A stretch of 64,000 nt of DNA from Vespula vulgaris (GCF_905475345.1 NC_066606.1:1506001-1570000), one strand, 5' to 3'; positions 38,270-51,289 are shown, numbered from the stretch's first letter. A program made the numbers and translations. Notes: a model not told the origin generated them from the sequence alone.

Positions 38270-41200
38270 TCGTGCGTTAAGTGGCTCCCTCTCTCATCAT
38301 CCAATCCCAGAGAGTTATTTCACGTTGTCCTTTCGTATCTTCGTAAAGACTCGCGACCATTGGACGATAACTTCGTCGTAATTTTAACCTGGGGATTACG
38401 TTTGTGATATAATTGCGTAAATACGTAAATTTTGGTAAGTTACAAATGATCGCATTGGAATATCTCTAGAACAGTATTATTTGTACAGTTTCAAGTGCAA
38501 TGTTTATATTATTTTTTGTTTACACGACCCAACGAATTTTTTCCATCCGTATGTTTCAGTGATGACAATTGAAACAAAAGTGTGGTGCAAAAATAAAGGT
38601 ATATATATATATTTATGCTATATATACAATATCGGAACTCAATCATTGCAGAAAACATCTAATTTTTTTTTAAACCGATTTAGTAGTTATGATAAATGCG
38701 ATTCTTCTTTATTTCTGACATTAGTATATTTGTATATCTGTATAATATATATATGTGTGTGTTTTTCTAACAGTATATATTACGTCGGTATTTATTTAAT
38801 GTATACGACTTAATTTTATTTAACTTTATTAAAAAAGTCAAACTTCGCAAACCTTTTTTTGTGGTATTTATTGCATTTAAAATTTCGTTTATTTCATTCA
38901 ACGAACATATGAAATCTTTTAAGATAAACAAAAATATTAATTTTTTATTTAATTATTCTGAATGATAATTCATGTATTCTATTATAAACAGTATTTTTTG
39001 CTCGCGTGTAATATTTTGCATATCCTTTTTTTTTCTATACAAGTTATCTACTCGCAATACGAAACAATATTCGTATAAAAAAAACATTGATTATTAATAT
39101 ATTGAATATAATGTAGCGAATGATTAACAAATTGTTAATTATTGAAAAAATTGTAATTAAATACGGATACAGTGTTATTTCAATTAATGTATATCATATA
39201 ACATTTACTCATTTTTTTTTCTTTTTCTTTTTCCCTTCTTTTTCGTTTTTTTTTTTAATCGATATTTTTAGGAAGTACATATATTTTCCAACGTTGCCAA
39301 ACGTAATTCAATGCAACGGAAAGCGTGTATACATTCCCAATTGCGATTACTAGACATTTATATTCAAGAATACCGTGTCAGAAACTTATGCGTCTTTGAC
39401 GCGTAAGCTGCGTTAGGACAACGTTATCACGGCGTACTTTATTCTATTTTCTGCGATATATATATATATACACATATACATACATATATATATATGCGTA
39501 GATAATAGGAGTGAATTATTCGTAATATTTGTGAAAATATTATTTGTAAATAAATTTTGATATCAAGTTTATCAATTGTCACGGAATAAATAAATTTTTG
39601 TCGATTATATGATCTAATCTTTGATCGAATATAAATATATGCGTCATTCGACATTTTATGGATGATTTCGTTTATTCGCGCCGAACTATGACGTCAGAAG
39701 AAAACCTCGGAATCTGATTGGCTATCCGTAAGTACCCGTAACAGTAAAATTCCAACATCTTGAATTTTTCGACCGTTGATGTTACTCTCACTTCGGTACT
39801 GTTACGGCAGCCGAATCGAGCAACGCGATTGGTCGAACCTTACTGTTGTTATTACAGAAAGTGTGTGTGATGTGTATGTGTATTGTGTGTCATACTAGCC
39901 TAACATTATTTTCAATTGTTTCAAAGAAAAATCTTTTAACGTTAATATCTTATCTTTAGAATATATATGTATATATGTAGTAAAAAAACGATTACATTAT
40001 TTAGTTTCTCTATCGCTTTGACTTTTATTGTTCTGAAAATACAAATATTTCATTACGATAAAGAAATTGATAATAGACCATAAAACGAACGAAAGCGAGC
40101 GAGGTAATACCAATAAAATTCATTTAATCAATTTTTCTTACTTTTGTAATAATTACGTTCCTAGCATGAGAAAAGAAAAAAGGAAAGAAATTAAGTAACG
40201 TTAACGTAATCGGTCATCGCATAACTCACATAAACGGAATGATAATTTTATACAATGAGTAGCATTCGAAAAAAAAAGAAAAAAAAAACAAAAGAGGAAA
40301 AAAGAAATGTAAATCTTATATCCAAACAGGTCATCCATCTTCAGACGATAAGACAGGAAACCGATGGATTCGAAACCGGTTTATTTCATCGCTTATGGGA
40401 GAAAAAGAAAGAGAAAAAGAGAGAGAGATAGAAACTATTACCTTTATAAATAGAAATTATATAATTGAAAACTAAATGTCTTGTCAAGGTCCAACATTTC
40501 GTTTAACAATAATGAATTCAGGTATTGTTTACGACTTGTTTGGATTAAATAAATAATAATAATAATGGCGATGAGAATGACGATGATGACAAAAACGTTG
40601 CCGCGAGCCTGGCACGGTAATGGCGAGGGGTGACGGTGGGGAGTCTCTTTTAATCATGCACAGCCAGGGCCAATGATTCATACCCAGTCGCATCACATTT
40701 GCTTTAACGTTTACGTTGGTCACGCCGTAGTCGTCGCGAAACCTCGTGATTACGGATAATATCCATTCTATTTATTTATTTCCTTTATTTCTTTCTTTCT
40801 CTCTTATATCGTACCTTTAGAAAGAACACCTTTGTAACAACCAACCACAACTACAATAACTACAACACCACCATCAACAACAACAACAACGATAACAACA
40901 ATAACCAACAATCAACAACGTTATACGTGTTTAACCCAATCGAATAATGTATTGCGTGCGATCGTTACGTACTACACAACGTATTCGGCAATGTATTTCA
41001 CGGGCGAACATCTGATCGTGCGTCGCGTATTCGGTTACATATGCATGCATGTATGTATGTATGTATGTATGTTGGATGTATGTCGATATAAGTATGTGTG
41101 TATTCATGTATGTATCTATCTATCTATCTACCTACGTAAGTACGTATATATGTACGTAATGTATGACGTATAATGAGATCGTACAAAGATTTATTCCTTT

Positions 41201-42418
41201 TTCTGTTCTTTTTTCTTTCTTTCTTTCTTTCTTTCTTTTTTCATTTTCTGCACGTTTATCATGTTGACGTTGAGCCTCGTAACGATAAGAGAAAGAGTAA
41301 CGGTAGCGAGACGACGCGTCGTTAACGATGACGATGTCGTCGTCGACGTCGAAGACAACGACGACGACGACGTCGACGACGACGACGACAACGACGACGA
41401 CGATGTTGTCAGTTTCGACGTCAATATTGTAACTAATATATTGAAATGAGAATATAATATATCGGTGACGGTTGTAGTATCGTATAGGCTATAGAAAGAT
41501 AATAATCAGTGTTTAATATGTCATTGTTAATTCGATAATACGTAGATAAACAAATTGTTTCACGGTTTGCCTCGCGATATTTCTCGTTAATTTATTATTT
41601 AGATACTTTTGTTAAACGGTCGAAGAGTTCCATATTCGTTCAGTGTGTGTGTGTATATATATATATATATGTATGTATATGTATACGTATGCATGTATAT
41701 GTATATATATATACATATGTACACAAGAGTCCGAAGAATTTTTATAAAAGATTTCTCGAACAACACGAATGGTTCAATTTTATTTCATTCCGGGATTTTA
41801 AGTCATCTACGATATTATTCGACGTTCGCCGTTTTGATTGAATCGTTCGATCGATGTAAGTATATATCGCCATTAGCGATAGCGGAACGGAATGTAATGT
41901 CCTTGATTTGATTAGAATTTAGAAAGCCATTTATTTTGTTGTTTGTACGTACTTAGTTCTAACAAGTATTATATCCTCGTGAATTTCTTCTGTTATAATA
42001 ATAAATAATAAGCGAAGGCATTTATCGCGATTATTTTCTCATATATAATCTATTATGTTAATTTACTAATCGTAAATACACAATTTATTTTGTATCTAAG
42101 GCACAAAACGCTTAATTTCAAGAATGCACAATTAATGATATAATAAATAATATATGAAAACAAAACAAAAAGTAATATTTGCATGATGTTGTTCTCGATA
42201 ATCACTTGGGCTGGCTTAAAAATATATCTGCACATGTATTACCTTCTCTCATCAAAAGAGAAGGTATGTCAAAACTTTTTTAAATTGATAAATGTATAGA
42301 TACACATACACACGCACATATATAGATATGTAATCTGTATACGTATGTATGTGTATGTATATTTATATATAAATATATGTATATATCTTTGTTCCTTTCT
42401 CTGTGTCCTTACATACAG
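38270..42418. other. Intergenic region between hts and the PPxY membrane protein
   Basis: No coding exon recognised. Contains ATGT repeats (41040-41075), a CGA/GAC tract (41330-41402), a hairpin at 42240-42266 and the promoter-like block at 39660-39850. Most of the right part may be the 5' intron of the gene starting at 42470, because an acceptor (CCTTACATACAG) sits at 42418. Confidence 0.45.
39660..39850. promoter_or_regulatory. CRE/CCAAT promoter-like block
   Basis: Perfect palindromic CRE TGACGTCA at 39689-39696, two GATTGG (inverted CCAAT) boxes at 39716-39721 and 39827-39832, and several CG dinucleotides in an AT-rich region. It could be the promoter of the downstream plus-strand gene, via a noncoding first exon. 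Confidence 0.45.
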
Positions 42419-42469
42419 TGAAATCAACGGTGCAAACTGGTTACTATTTCGGCTCTCGAAAACATCAGA

Positions 42470-43860
42470 ATGCCATTATATTCGAGATCGAACAACTATG
42501 CTTCGAAGCTAGTGATCGTTCTACAGTTCACAGCTTGGATCTCAGTTGGCATAGTTCTTCTTCAAAAAGGCGTAACCTCCTTGCGAAGTCAGTCCACGAT
42601 AGAAACAAAAGGCGATACGCAGGTACATTGTTTTCATATATATGTGTATATATATATATATAAATAAACACATATATATATGTACATGTAATAACGACGA
42701 TATAAAGAATATCTATGTATGTATTTTTCACGAAGAAATGGAAAATACGACGAAATATAATATACGCAAGATTTGCGTTTTAATATCGGTTTAATGTCGT
42801 TCGAAAAAATGTCTACGCTACGAATCGAGATTAAATTGCTATATGAAACTTTTATGAAACCTCGTACGTAAGTACGTATAATATTATAATTGTATTAATA
42901 TCGTGTAATCTTGTATGACGTCGTTCGTTTATTCATTCATTCATTCATTCATTCATTTGCACGTATAAAATGCATAATTTTGTTTTTTTAAATATTATCG
43001 AAAGCAAGATTTCTAAAGTAAAAGTCAATTAGAATAATGGATATTATTTCGATCAATTATACATTATATCGTGATTTCAAATTTTCTCTTAGGAAAGAAA
43101 CGATGCCACGATCAGATACTTAAATGATAAAACGAAGAGAACGGCGGATAAAGATGATATTTCTAACGATATTACGAAATATAAAAAAGATTTAACCATC
43201 AATTTGAAATTATATCAGGAAAAGGAAAATGATATGTCGCAAAGATATTGGAATCGACGTTCGAATGAACGTAATAACGTTGAAAATAATATTATGGAAG
43301 ATATTAACGATGAGCATTCAATTACAAAGAAATTGAACGAACTCGGGCAAGAAGAAAAAGAAGAAGAAGAAAAAAAGGAAAAAGAAGAAAGAGAAAAAGA
43401 GAACGGTTTGATTAATTCAAGTGAAACGAGCACGCAACGTGACGTCTATAATTCGTCATATCAGTCGAATAAGACCGAAGATTACGATAGTACCGTCCTT
43501 GATCCCTCTAAAACGTTAAGTTCGACTGCAACGTCTAATAATTCGGGAAAGGAAAAAAAAATACGTACTCGTTTGAATAGTGGCGGTGCTGCGGCCGCTA
43601 TTGCTATGGTCGCTGTTGGTGCTGCTATGCTCGTAGTCGGACCTATGGTCATCGTTTTACGTGCTCTTGATAAAAGACGACAAGAAAGGAGATATTTAAA
43701 ATCATCGAGGTGGGACGATCAACCGCCTACTTATGAGCAAGCGACATTAATGAACGAAGTTCCGAGATATTCAACCTTAAATTTAAATGCCGTCCATAAT
43801 TCCCGCGCTCCGTCCACATCTTCGCGCCCAATCGCAACTTCCTTTGAAAGATCTCCTTAA
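42470..43860 (+). CDS. Unrecognised two-segment membrane protein with PPxY motif
   Basis: Two coding exons, 42470-42622 and 43093-43860, join in phase 0 (CAG to GAAAGA) to 306 residues. A TGA opens exon 1 in this frame, so the ATG at 42470 is the natural start. Residues 14-31 (LVIVLQFTAWISVGIVLL) are a hydrophobic segment; residues about 215-241 (GGAAAAIAMVAVGAAMLVVG, then PMVIVLR) are a second, followed by basic DKRRQERRYLK. Between them is a polar loop with a Glu/Lys coiled-coil-like run at about 135-154. The C-terminal tail has RWDDQPPTYEQATL, a PPxY motif (about 262-265) that could recruit NEDD4-type WW domains. I do not recognise the family. Both termini may face the cytosol, with the loop outside. 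Confidence 0.75.
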
Positions 43861-43978
43861 GTTAATTTATTTTTATATTTCATCGATGCATACGCGTGAT
43901 TTTTTTTCTCGTATGAATTGAGATCTTTTTCTTTTCTTTTTTTTTGTTTTTTATGTCCTTTTCTTATTTGTTTTTTCC

Positions 43979-44010
<32 letters not shown>

Positions 44011-45175
44011 TTCTTTCTCTCTCTCTCTTTTTATCATGTCGATGCACATTGCACATATTATTTTATCTCGAACATAACGAAAGCACAATTCTTCCTTTTT
44101 TTTTGTTCTTTTCGTAAATTATCGATATATTCTTTTGTATATTATCAATTATTAAGTAAATTAGATTTCTTATAGAGCGTTAAGTAAAATTCGTTGAAAT
44201 TGTTTGCGCACGTACACAATGCGTTTTCGAAATAATCGAAGGTTTTGTTAATCGTGCCTTAATATTAATTGACTGCCAGACAGTATATATGATAATTATA
44301 AGGTGTATATATATATAATATTAGTTTTAATATAGATTTAATTCTTGTATAATGGAAAAGAGATAAAATACATATATATATATATATCTTTTTTTACTAA
44401 TTCAGATCAAAAAATGATCGGTAGAGGTTAACGAAGGTAAGAACTCTGAGCGCTTATCTTCATTTGTTTCTTATCAATGCAATACGTTTTTACAATACTT
44501 ATAATCAATTGTGAATTTGATAAAAAATTTATAATAGTAATCTTTTGTTTAAAATTTTTTCAACTTTTTTTTTGTATATAGATACGCATGAATTATAATG
44601 TTTTATAAAAACAACTGAAGTATGTATTGGGAGAGAAAAAAAAATCTAAATTAACCTATTCGAATCTCTCGATCAATTATTTTGATTTTTCATAATTTAT
44701 TTATATGTTATTTAAATGGTGAGTATAGATTCTAATCGAAAAAAATATGCGGAAAGTATGCTGCTGTTACTAATAATATTTTTTGAAATTTTCTTAAGTA
44801 TATAACGTGTTATTTGAAAATCGTTTATTATAATTTTAGTTTATAAATTTCGCGCGCGTGTTCATACTTCTGTCAACATTGTTAAATTGGTTATCGCATA
44901 TTGTTATTTTGTCTTCGCAAAGAATATTGAGTCATTTATTTAATCGAATATTTGAAAAACGTAGAAAACATATTTTTATTTCGTTGGTACTGATAGTGTA
45001 GTAGTGTAGTAGTTACGTCCCCAACGTAAGGTCGAGGAAGCGTTCTCTCTGAAACAGTTTCGGCAAAAAAAATTTAAGATAATTGGTATTTATTATACTT
45101 TATTAGAATAATAAGTATTAAAAAAAAATTAGGGTATATTTTATAAAAAATTGTATTTTTTACTAACGAGGAAAG
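43861..45175 (+). other. 3' UTR and MCTS1 upstream region
   Basis: T-rich and CT-rich DNA after the stop codon, with candidate poly(A) signals. The 44990-45175 part precedes MCTS1 and is less AT-rich near 45010-45065, fitting a promoter. No other frame supported. Confidence 0.4.
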
Positions 45176-46284
45176 ATGTTTAAAAAGTACGTATACATCA
45201 GTACATAACCTTACTCGCATGTTCGTGAACATATTCGTTTATTTTTATTTGTTATTACGAATAGATTCGATGAAAAGGATAGTGTTTCCGGTATACAGCA
45301 ATTAAAATCGTCCGTTCAGAAAGGAATACGTTCGAAACTCTTGGATTTATATCCACATTTAGAAAGTCATGTAGATACTATCATTCCAAAGAAGGATGCA
45401 TTTAGAATTGTTAAGTGGTAAGATTTTTCATAAAGATATATTATTTCATAAATTTGTATATTGATGAATATAAATTAACAAAGGTACAATGTTTCGATCA
45501 TAGTCATGATCACATAGAAATTATAGTCAATGCAGCAGGAGAACTTTTATTCTTTCGACAACGTGAAGGTCCATGGATGCCTACATTAAGGTTATTACAC
45601 AAATGTAAGATAATTTGATATCAGAATATTTATATTATTAAACATTCAAAAGATAAGTACTCTGTTAAATGGTTATTGTAAGATTTTCAATTTTTTAAGA
45701 TCCGTTCTTTTTACCAATGGAACAAGTCGATAAAGGAGCAATCAGATTTGTACTTAGCGGTGCAAATATTATGTGTCCAGGTTTAACATCAAAAGGTGCA
45801 AAAATGACACCTGTAGAGAAGGGAACTGTTGTTGTATCCTTATATATAAGATAATATAGGTTATTTAATAGTAAATATTTTAGAAACAAAAATTGGTAGT
45901 TTGAATGGCATATTTTGTTTCTTTTTGAATCAAAATCGCACGAATTTTTATTTATAATCTTGATGATCGGTATAAATTTAACAGTTTTACCCATAAAATA
46001 TTAAGTATGAACTTAATAAGCAACTAGGCAGTTATGGCAGAAGGGAAGCAGCATGCTTTAGCAGTGGGTGTAACTACTCTATCAACAGAAGATATGTAAG
46101 TAGTGATCTGGTTCTGCATCATTAATTTGAATTAAGGATTTAAATTTTTTTTGTTGCCATCATATTTATGTCAACATGACTATATTAAAATATGATTTAC
46201 AGAGCCAAAGTGAATAAAGGAGTAGGAATCGAAAATTGTCATTATTTGAATGATGGATTATGGCAAATGAAGCCTGTGAAGTAA
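45176..46284 (+). CDS. MCTS1: MCTS1, translation re-initiation factor with PUA domain
   Basis: MCTS1 pairs with DENR to promote re-initiation after upstream ORFs and recycling of 40S subunits. Six exons, 45176-45186, 45265-45417, 45504-45604, 45700-45833, 46028-46095 and 46203-46284, give 182 residues (human 181). The first coding exon is only 11 nt (MFKK). The N-terminal domain has VQKGIRSKLLDLYPHLE and CHDHIEI; then ELLFFRQREGPWMPTLRLLH; the PUA part has FVLSGANIMCPGLTS and AVMAEGKQHALAVGV; the end is NKGVGIENCHYLNDGLWQMK. For exon 3 I chose the acceptor ending ATCATAG at 45503, because it restores the conserved Cys-His. It converges with SMARCE1 across 280 bp. Confidence 0.95.
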
Positions 46285-46565
46285 GAGGAAAATATTGTAA
46301 TAAGCATCCAAATTGTGTATCAATAAGATTTACATATTATATGAATAAAGTCGTTGTTTTTAAATATAATCTTGTATTGTAGACCGTCATAGCAATTTAC
46401 AATAGATGATCAAAAGATTACATATTTTTATTATACAAATTATATAATCTATTATGTTTATTTTTATGTTATGTTTACTTAAGTGTGCCATTTTTTATAA
46501 TGAAAGCATGAAAATGGATAAGGAAATGAAAGAAATAAAAAAAGAAAATAAGAGGAAAATACGCT

Positions 46566-49500
46566 TTACACAGAGCCTGATTTCATATCAGTAGAAGTTT
46601 CCTGACTGTCAGGAGCAGTACTACGTTCACTTTCACAATGACCTGACGCTGGAGAATAGGATGAATTATTACTATCGGGAGTAGAACCAGAAGTAGTACC
46701 TGAACCAGATACACTGTTATTAGCTGCATTACTTTCTCCTACAGTATGAGGGGATTGTGGATGATAATGCGGACTGTGTGGACTATGAGGACTGTGTGTA
46801 TGAGGACGGCTCATAGTATGTGGCGAATACTGAGAATATGGTTGATGATAATAGGGATGAGCGTATTGGGGATAAGGTTGATGATACGGTTGCTGTTGTG
46901 AATAAGTATAAGAAGGATGCGGAGGTCTTGGGGCAAGCGGCACGTTTTGTGGCTGTGGACCAGGTCCTGGTTGATATTGTTGACCATATCCTTGATTAGG
47001 TGGAATTATAGGTGATGTATGTGGATTAGTTACTGGTCCTTGAGGAGGAAGGACCTGTGTTCCTTGCGTTCCTTGAGACGTTTGATGCGGCGACATAGTA
47101 TGGTTAGATAGCATTCCTTGTTGATGAGGATTGTGTAAGGGGGGTGCTGGTGAAGATACTGGAGGCATGTTCGGTATGTTTTGAGTTGCGCTTACTGTCA
47201 CTGGTACAGAAGCACTAGTAGTGTTAGATTGCTGTTGTTGCGAAGATGTCGGCGGTGCTGTTTGTTGATGCGATTGCTGTTGATGAGATTGAGATGGTGA
47301 TTGTTGATGAGATTGAGGTGGCGGTGGATGAGGTTGCGGCGACGGTTGCGGATGGGATTGAGGTGGTAGTTGTTGGTGAGACTGAGGTGGAGGTTGATGA
47401 GATGGAGGGGGTGGCTGTTGATGAGATTGAGGTGGTGGTTGTTGATGTGGCTGAGGTGGTGGTGGCTGATGAGTTTGAGGTGACGGTTGTGGATGGAACT
47501 GAGGTGGTGGCTGCTGATGAGATTGAGGTGGGGGTGGTTGCTGATGGGATTGAGGTGGTGGTTGGTGAGATTGAGGTGGTTGGTGAGATTGAGGTGGTGG
47601 TTGCTGATGAGATTGAGGCGGTGGTTGCTGCTGTGGCTGTGAAGGTGGTTGCTGATGAGGTTGAGGTGTTGGTTGTTGATGAGTTTGAGGAGGTGGTGGT
47701 TGATGAGTTTGAGATGGTGGTTGTGGATGGGACTGAGGTGGTGGTGGTTGTTGATGAGTTTGGGATGGTGGTTGTGGGTGGGGCTGAGGTGGGGGTGGCT
47801 GATGAGTTTGAGGTGGTGGTTGTGGATGGGACTGAGGTGGTGGTTGTGGATGAGGTTGAGGTGGCGGTGGTTGCTGATGAGATTGAGGTGGAGGTTGTGG
47901 ATGAGTCTGTGGATGAGTTTGAGATGGAGGATGTTGATGAGATTGCGGCGGAGGTTGCTGTTGCGGCTGCGAAGGTGGTTGTTGATGAGATTGAGGCGTT
48001 GCTTGCTGATGAGTTTGAGGGGTTGGTTGTTGATGGGTTTGAGGTGGTGGCTGTTGATGAGTTTGAGGCGCTGACTGTTGATGTGACTGTGGTGGCGATT
48101 GTTGATGAGACTGGGCAGGTGGTTGTTGGTGTTGCTGCTGCTGTTGTTGATGATGCTGTTGTTGATGCTGTTGCTGTTGATGCTGTTGTTGTTGATGCTG
48201 TTGCTGTTGATGCTGTTGTTGCTGATGCTGTTGCTGTTGATGTTGTTGTTGATGGTGTTGCTGTTGCTGCGGTTGTGTTGGTACTAGCGATATTGATGGC
48301 GGCAATGACGCTGATTGCTGCTGCTGTTGTTGGTGTTGTTGCTGTTGTTGCGGTATCAAGGACATTGATGGTGGTGGCGTTGGTTGTTGCTGCTGCTGCT
48401 GCTGTGGTGGTTGTTGAATTGGAGTAACAGATACACAATACATATTAGAATTAGATCCATGTTGATTTATCGGTTGATTTCCTTGTACAGTAGGAGATTC
48501 CGATTTTGTTTCAACATATGGAGGTGATGAATTTTCTTTCTTTATTTCATTATTAGATTTCTCAAAACCATTGGTCTTTTTATCGATTGCATCATTTTCA
48601 GAAGCCTACAAAATATATACATAAAAAATTTAATGTACTATCGTTAAAATATACGAAACATTAAAACTTACCTCAGACGGGGGTTCGTCATTAAGAGAAG
48701 CTGGAGTTGGAGTAGGAGTAGAATTTGGTGTAGATTCATTTGATGCAGGACCATCAGATCGATTTTCCTCCGACCCTCTTAATCTTTCTCTCCTAAGTAC
48801 TTCGTATTGTCGTTCTACCATTTTATTAAATGTTTCTTCATCTACTGCTGGTTTGCAATGCTGTAATAAATGTTTTCATTAAAGCTGTTCTAAACCAGTG
48901 GTGTCCGATCCGTGGCCCAGTAATGCAAGCAATGTGATCCAGCAAAAAATTTTTATTAGCTTCAATCGATGATTGCTCATTGTGGTGATCAAAAATAATA
49001 GTTTTATATATAAAAAGATAAAGAAACCAATAGCGATAGAAGTCAAGCGAACGTGAATGATGCCACAAGGCTTTTTATATACTTTATACATGAAAGTATT
49101 TTTTGTTGAGAAGATAGAGTGACTAAAAAAATCAACCAAAAGAAAAAGGAATTTTGTATTATTATATACATTTACTATATTTTATTTTTTATTTTTTATT
49201 TTTTATATACGGCCCAAATAAATTCCTTCTCAATTAATACGACCCAGGCAGTCAGAAAGGTTGGACACCACTAGTCTAAATATTTCATAATATCAGTTTA
49301 TGTTTATCGATTAATATAAAAATGAACATTTACTTTTTTCAATTCCTCTTGAAATATTTCACTTGTCTCAATAAATTTTCTTTTCTTTGCTTCAAATTTT
49401 TCTTCGATTTGTTGTAATTCTGCTTCCAGTTTTTTCTGAAATTATTTGCTTTTATATATAAAATATTGATCATAAAAAAATAGTAATTACATTTTATTTA

Positions 49501-50787
49501 TTACCTGATGCATAGTTAAAGATTGTACTTGACGGCGTAGGACCTGCATTCTTTGAGTCGTAACAACAGAACGGACGTCAGGAACAACAGTATCACTGAA
49601 GATCTCATTAATAAGGCGATGATTTCTTGTATAGCGAGAATACGCCACATGTTTTACAGAATATCCATCATCTTGATCTGAAAATTATAAGAGTATCTCA
49701 CACAAATTCTTATCATATTAATATGTATCAAACATACCATCATCATCTTCTGCAGGTAAAATATCAATTCTTCTATCTTGTGCAGCTTGACTTTTACTAC
49801 TTCCAGAAGAACGTTCATGACTTTCTCGATCGTCATTATTTTGTTGAGCAGCACATAACGCTGTATTACATATAAGATAAAATAATAAAATTTTTTATCA
49901 AATTAAATATCAATTACATATATTTTAATCATATATGTATAACCAACCTGATTTTCCTCTGTTCTTAGCAGCAATGTAAGCCAAATATGCTGGAGAATTA
50001 TGATAAGTCTTTAAACTTTTTTCGTATTCTACCTAAATTATAAAATTTAGAAATTATATGTAATGTATATATATATATACATATACAAATATTATGAAAC
50101 ATATATATGACATAAAAACATAAAACACCTTTTCAGCTTCGTATTCCTCTATAAATTCTGTTTTATCTTCTTCTGGCAAATCTCTCCACATTTGACCTAT
50201 AATTTTACCTATTTCCCAAAGTTTCAATTCTGGATTTTGAGCTTTCACTTGATCCCATACTTTCCTGCTATATCTCATATATGGCATAAGAGGTTTTTCA
50301 GGTGGTTTGGGCGGTTTTGGCATCCGTGAATCTGCCTATTTATCCGTAATACAAAAGTATTATTTTCTCAATATTTTAATAATAATTTTTTCTTTATAAA
50401 ATCTATAACGTTTACTCACATTTGTATTTTTTCCTACTTTTTGAGGTGTGAATCCTGGATGACTATGAGGAGTTTGTATAAAAGGACTTTGCGTATCCTT
50501 CTAAAATAATATAAAAATTTCATTAGAACTCTTATTAAATGAAAATAATAAAACATATCATACTCGACACTTACACTGCTATTCGAACTACTGCTACTTC
50601 CACCAGATGCTCTGAGACGCTCTGAATAGAATAACATATTTTTTTTAGATAGATTCATAAAAGAGTATGCAGTGTGATAATATATGAAATAAAATAAACA
50701 TAAAATCTCTCAATGATACTTACGATTGGACGCAACAACGTTTGACGTAGCCATTGCTACTTGCTTATAATTCGGTGGCAATGCCAT
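46566..50787 (-). CDS. dalao: SMARCE1/BAP111 (dalao), SWI/SNF subunit with long P/Q/H tail
   Basis: HMG-box subunit of BAF/Brahma chromatin remodelling complexes. Ten exons: 50724-50787, 50575-50621, 50420-50500, 50129-50335, 49948-50032, 49738-49860, 49505-49677, 49334-49435, 48672-48860, 46566-48605. All phases fit and give about 1,036 residues. The HMG box begins near residue 70 (KPPEKPLMPYMRYSRKVWDQ ... LWEIGKIIGQMWRDL). A coiled coil spans exons 7-9 (QVLRRQVQSLTMHQKKLEAE ... ERQYEVLRRERLR). The last exon encodes about 679 residues dominated by Gln, Pro, His, Ser and Thr, ending TSTDMKSGSV. Human SMARCE1 is 411 residues, so the tail is much longer here. The HMG exon acceptor is AATAG at 50336 (phase 0), not the CAG 4 nt downstream. 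Confidence 0.95.
47230..48420 (-). repeat. Coding minisatellite, Pro/Gln/Ser/His repeats in SMARCE1
   Basis: From 48420 down to about 48125: poly-Gln with regularly spaced His (QQHQQQQH-type units). From about 48125 to 47230: roughly 40 imperfect copies of a 7-9 residue unit near QPPPQSHQ, with S/T/P and Q/P exchanges. Units are about 21-27 nt. Long open frames on the other strand and in other frames are side effects of the repeat. Confidence 0.9.
48896..49273. mobile_element. hAT-type MITE inside SMARCE1 intron
   Basis: Left end CAGTGGTGTCCGATCC; right end, reverse-complemented, TAGTGGTGTCCAACC. These are hAT-like inverted ends (CAGTGGTGTCCAACC consensus). Flanking octamers TTCTAAAC and GTCTAAAT agree at 6 of 8 positions, as an aged 8-bp target duplication. 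About 378 bp with no intact transposase, in the intron between exons 48672-48860 and 49334-49435. Confidence 0.65.
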
Positions 50788-51289
50788 TTTGTATTAAAAA
50801 AAAGCAAAAACTAAGGTAGTTTGTACTTTAGAAAAATTGGATTATATCAAGCACAACAATGCCTTCGCCATTCGAAAATATAACGTAGTTACGTTTTTCT
50901 TTTTTCTTTTATTTTTTCAATCCAATTTCAACACGCCACGTAACACGATAAACCGAAATTACTGATGGTCATTCTTTGAAGAAACGTAATCGAATCATCC
51001 TTTTCAAAGCCCCTAAAATTTGTTGAATAAATCGATGAAGATGTATCTCACTACGATAAGGTTTTATTACAATTTACGATATAATACAATGGTCTTATAA
51101 AAACATTTTAAAAAAACGAAAAATTAATACATACATAGAACATTCCGGCGTCTCTAAATCAAAGAACCCTTCAATAAGGTGGAAGCACCCATCATCAAAG
51201 AATTATTTCACTTTTTCACTTTAGTTAGAGCGGTGTCAACCAGAGGCGCTGCGATCGTTTCTCTCTGTCTCTTTCTCTCTCTTTCTTGT

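Noticed and set aside
47246..48427. 393-codon open frame on the plus strand opposite the SMARCE1 last exon, plus other long frames there
   Set aside because: Composed of translated complement of the Pro/Gln/His repeat (VVDEIEV-type units). The minus-strand frame is joined in phase to nine SMARCE1 exons with HMG box and coiled coil.
48879..49139. Minus-strand frames inside the SMARCE1 intron MITE
   Set aside because: No intact transposase motif (no DDE or hATC region); chance frames in a non-autonomous element.
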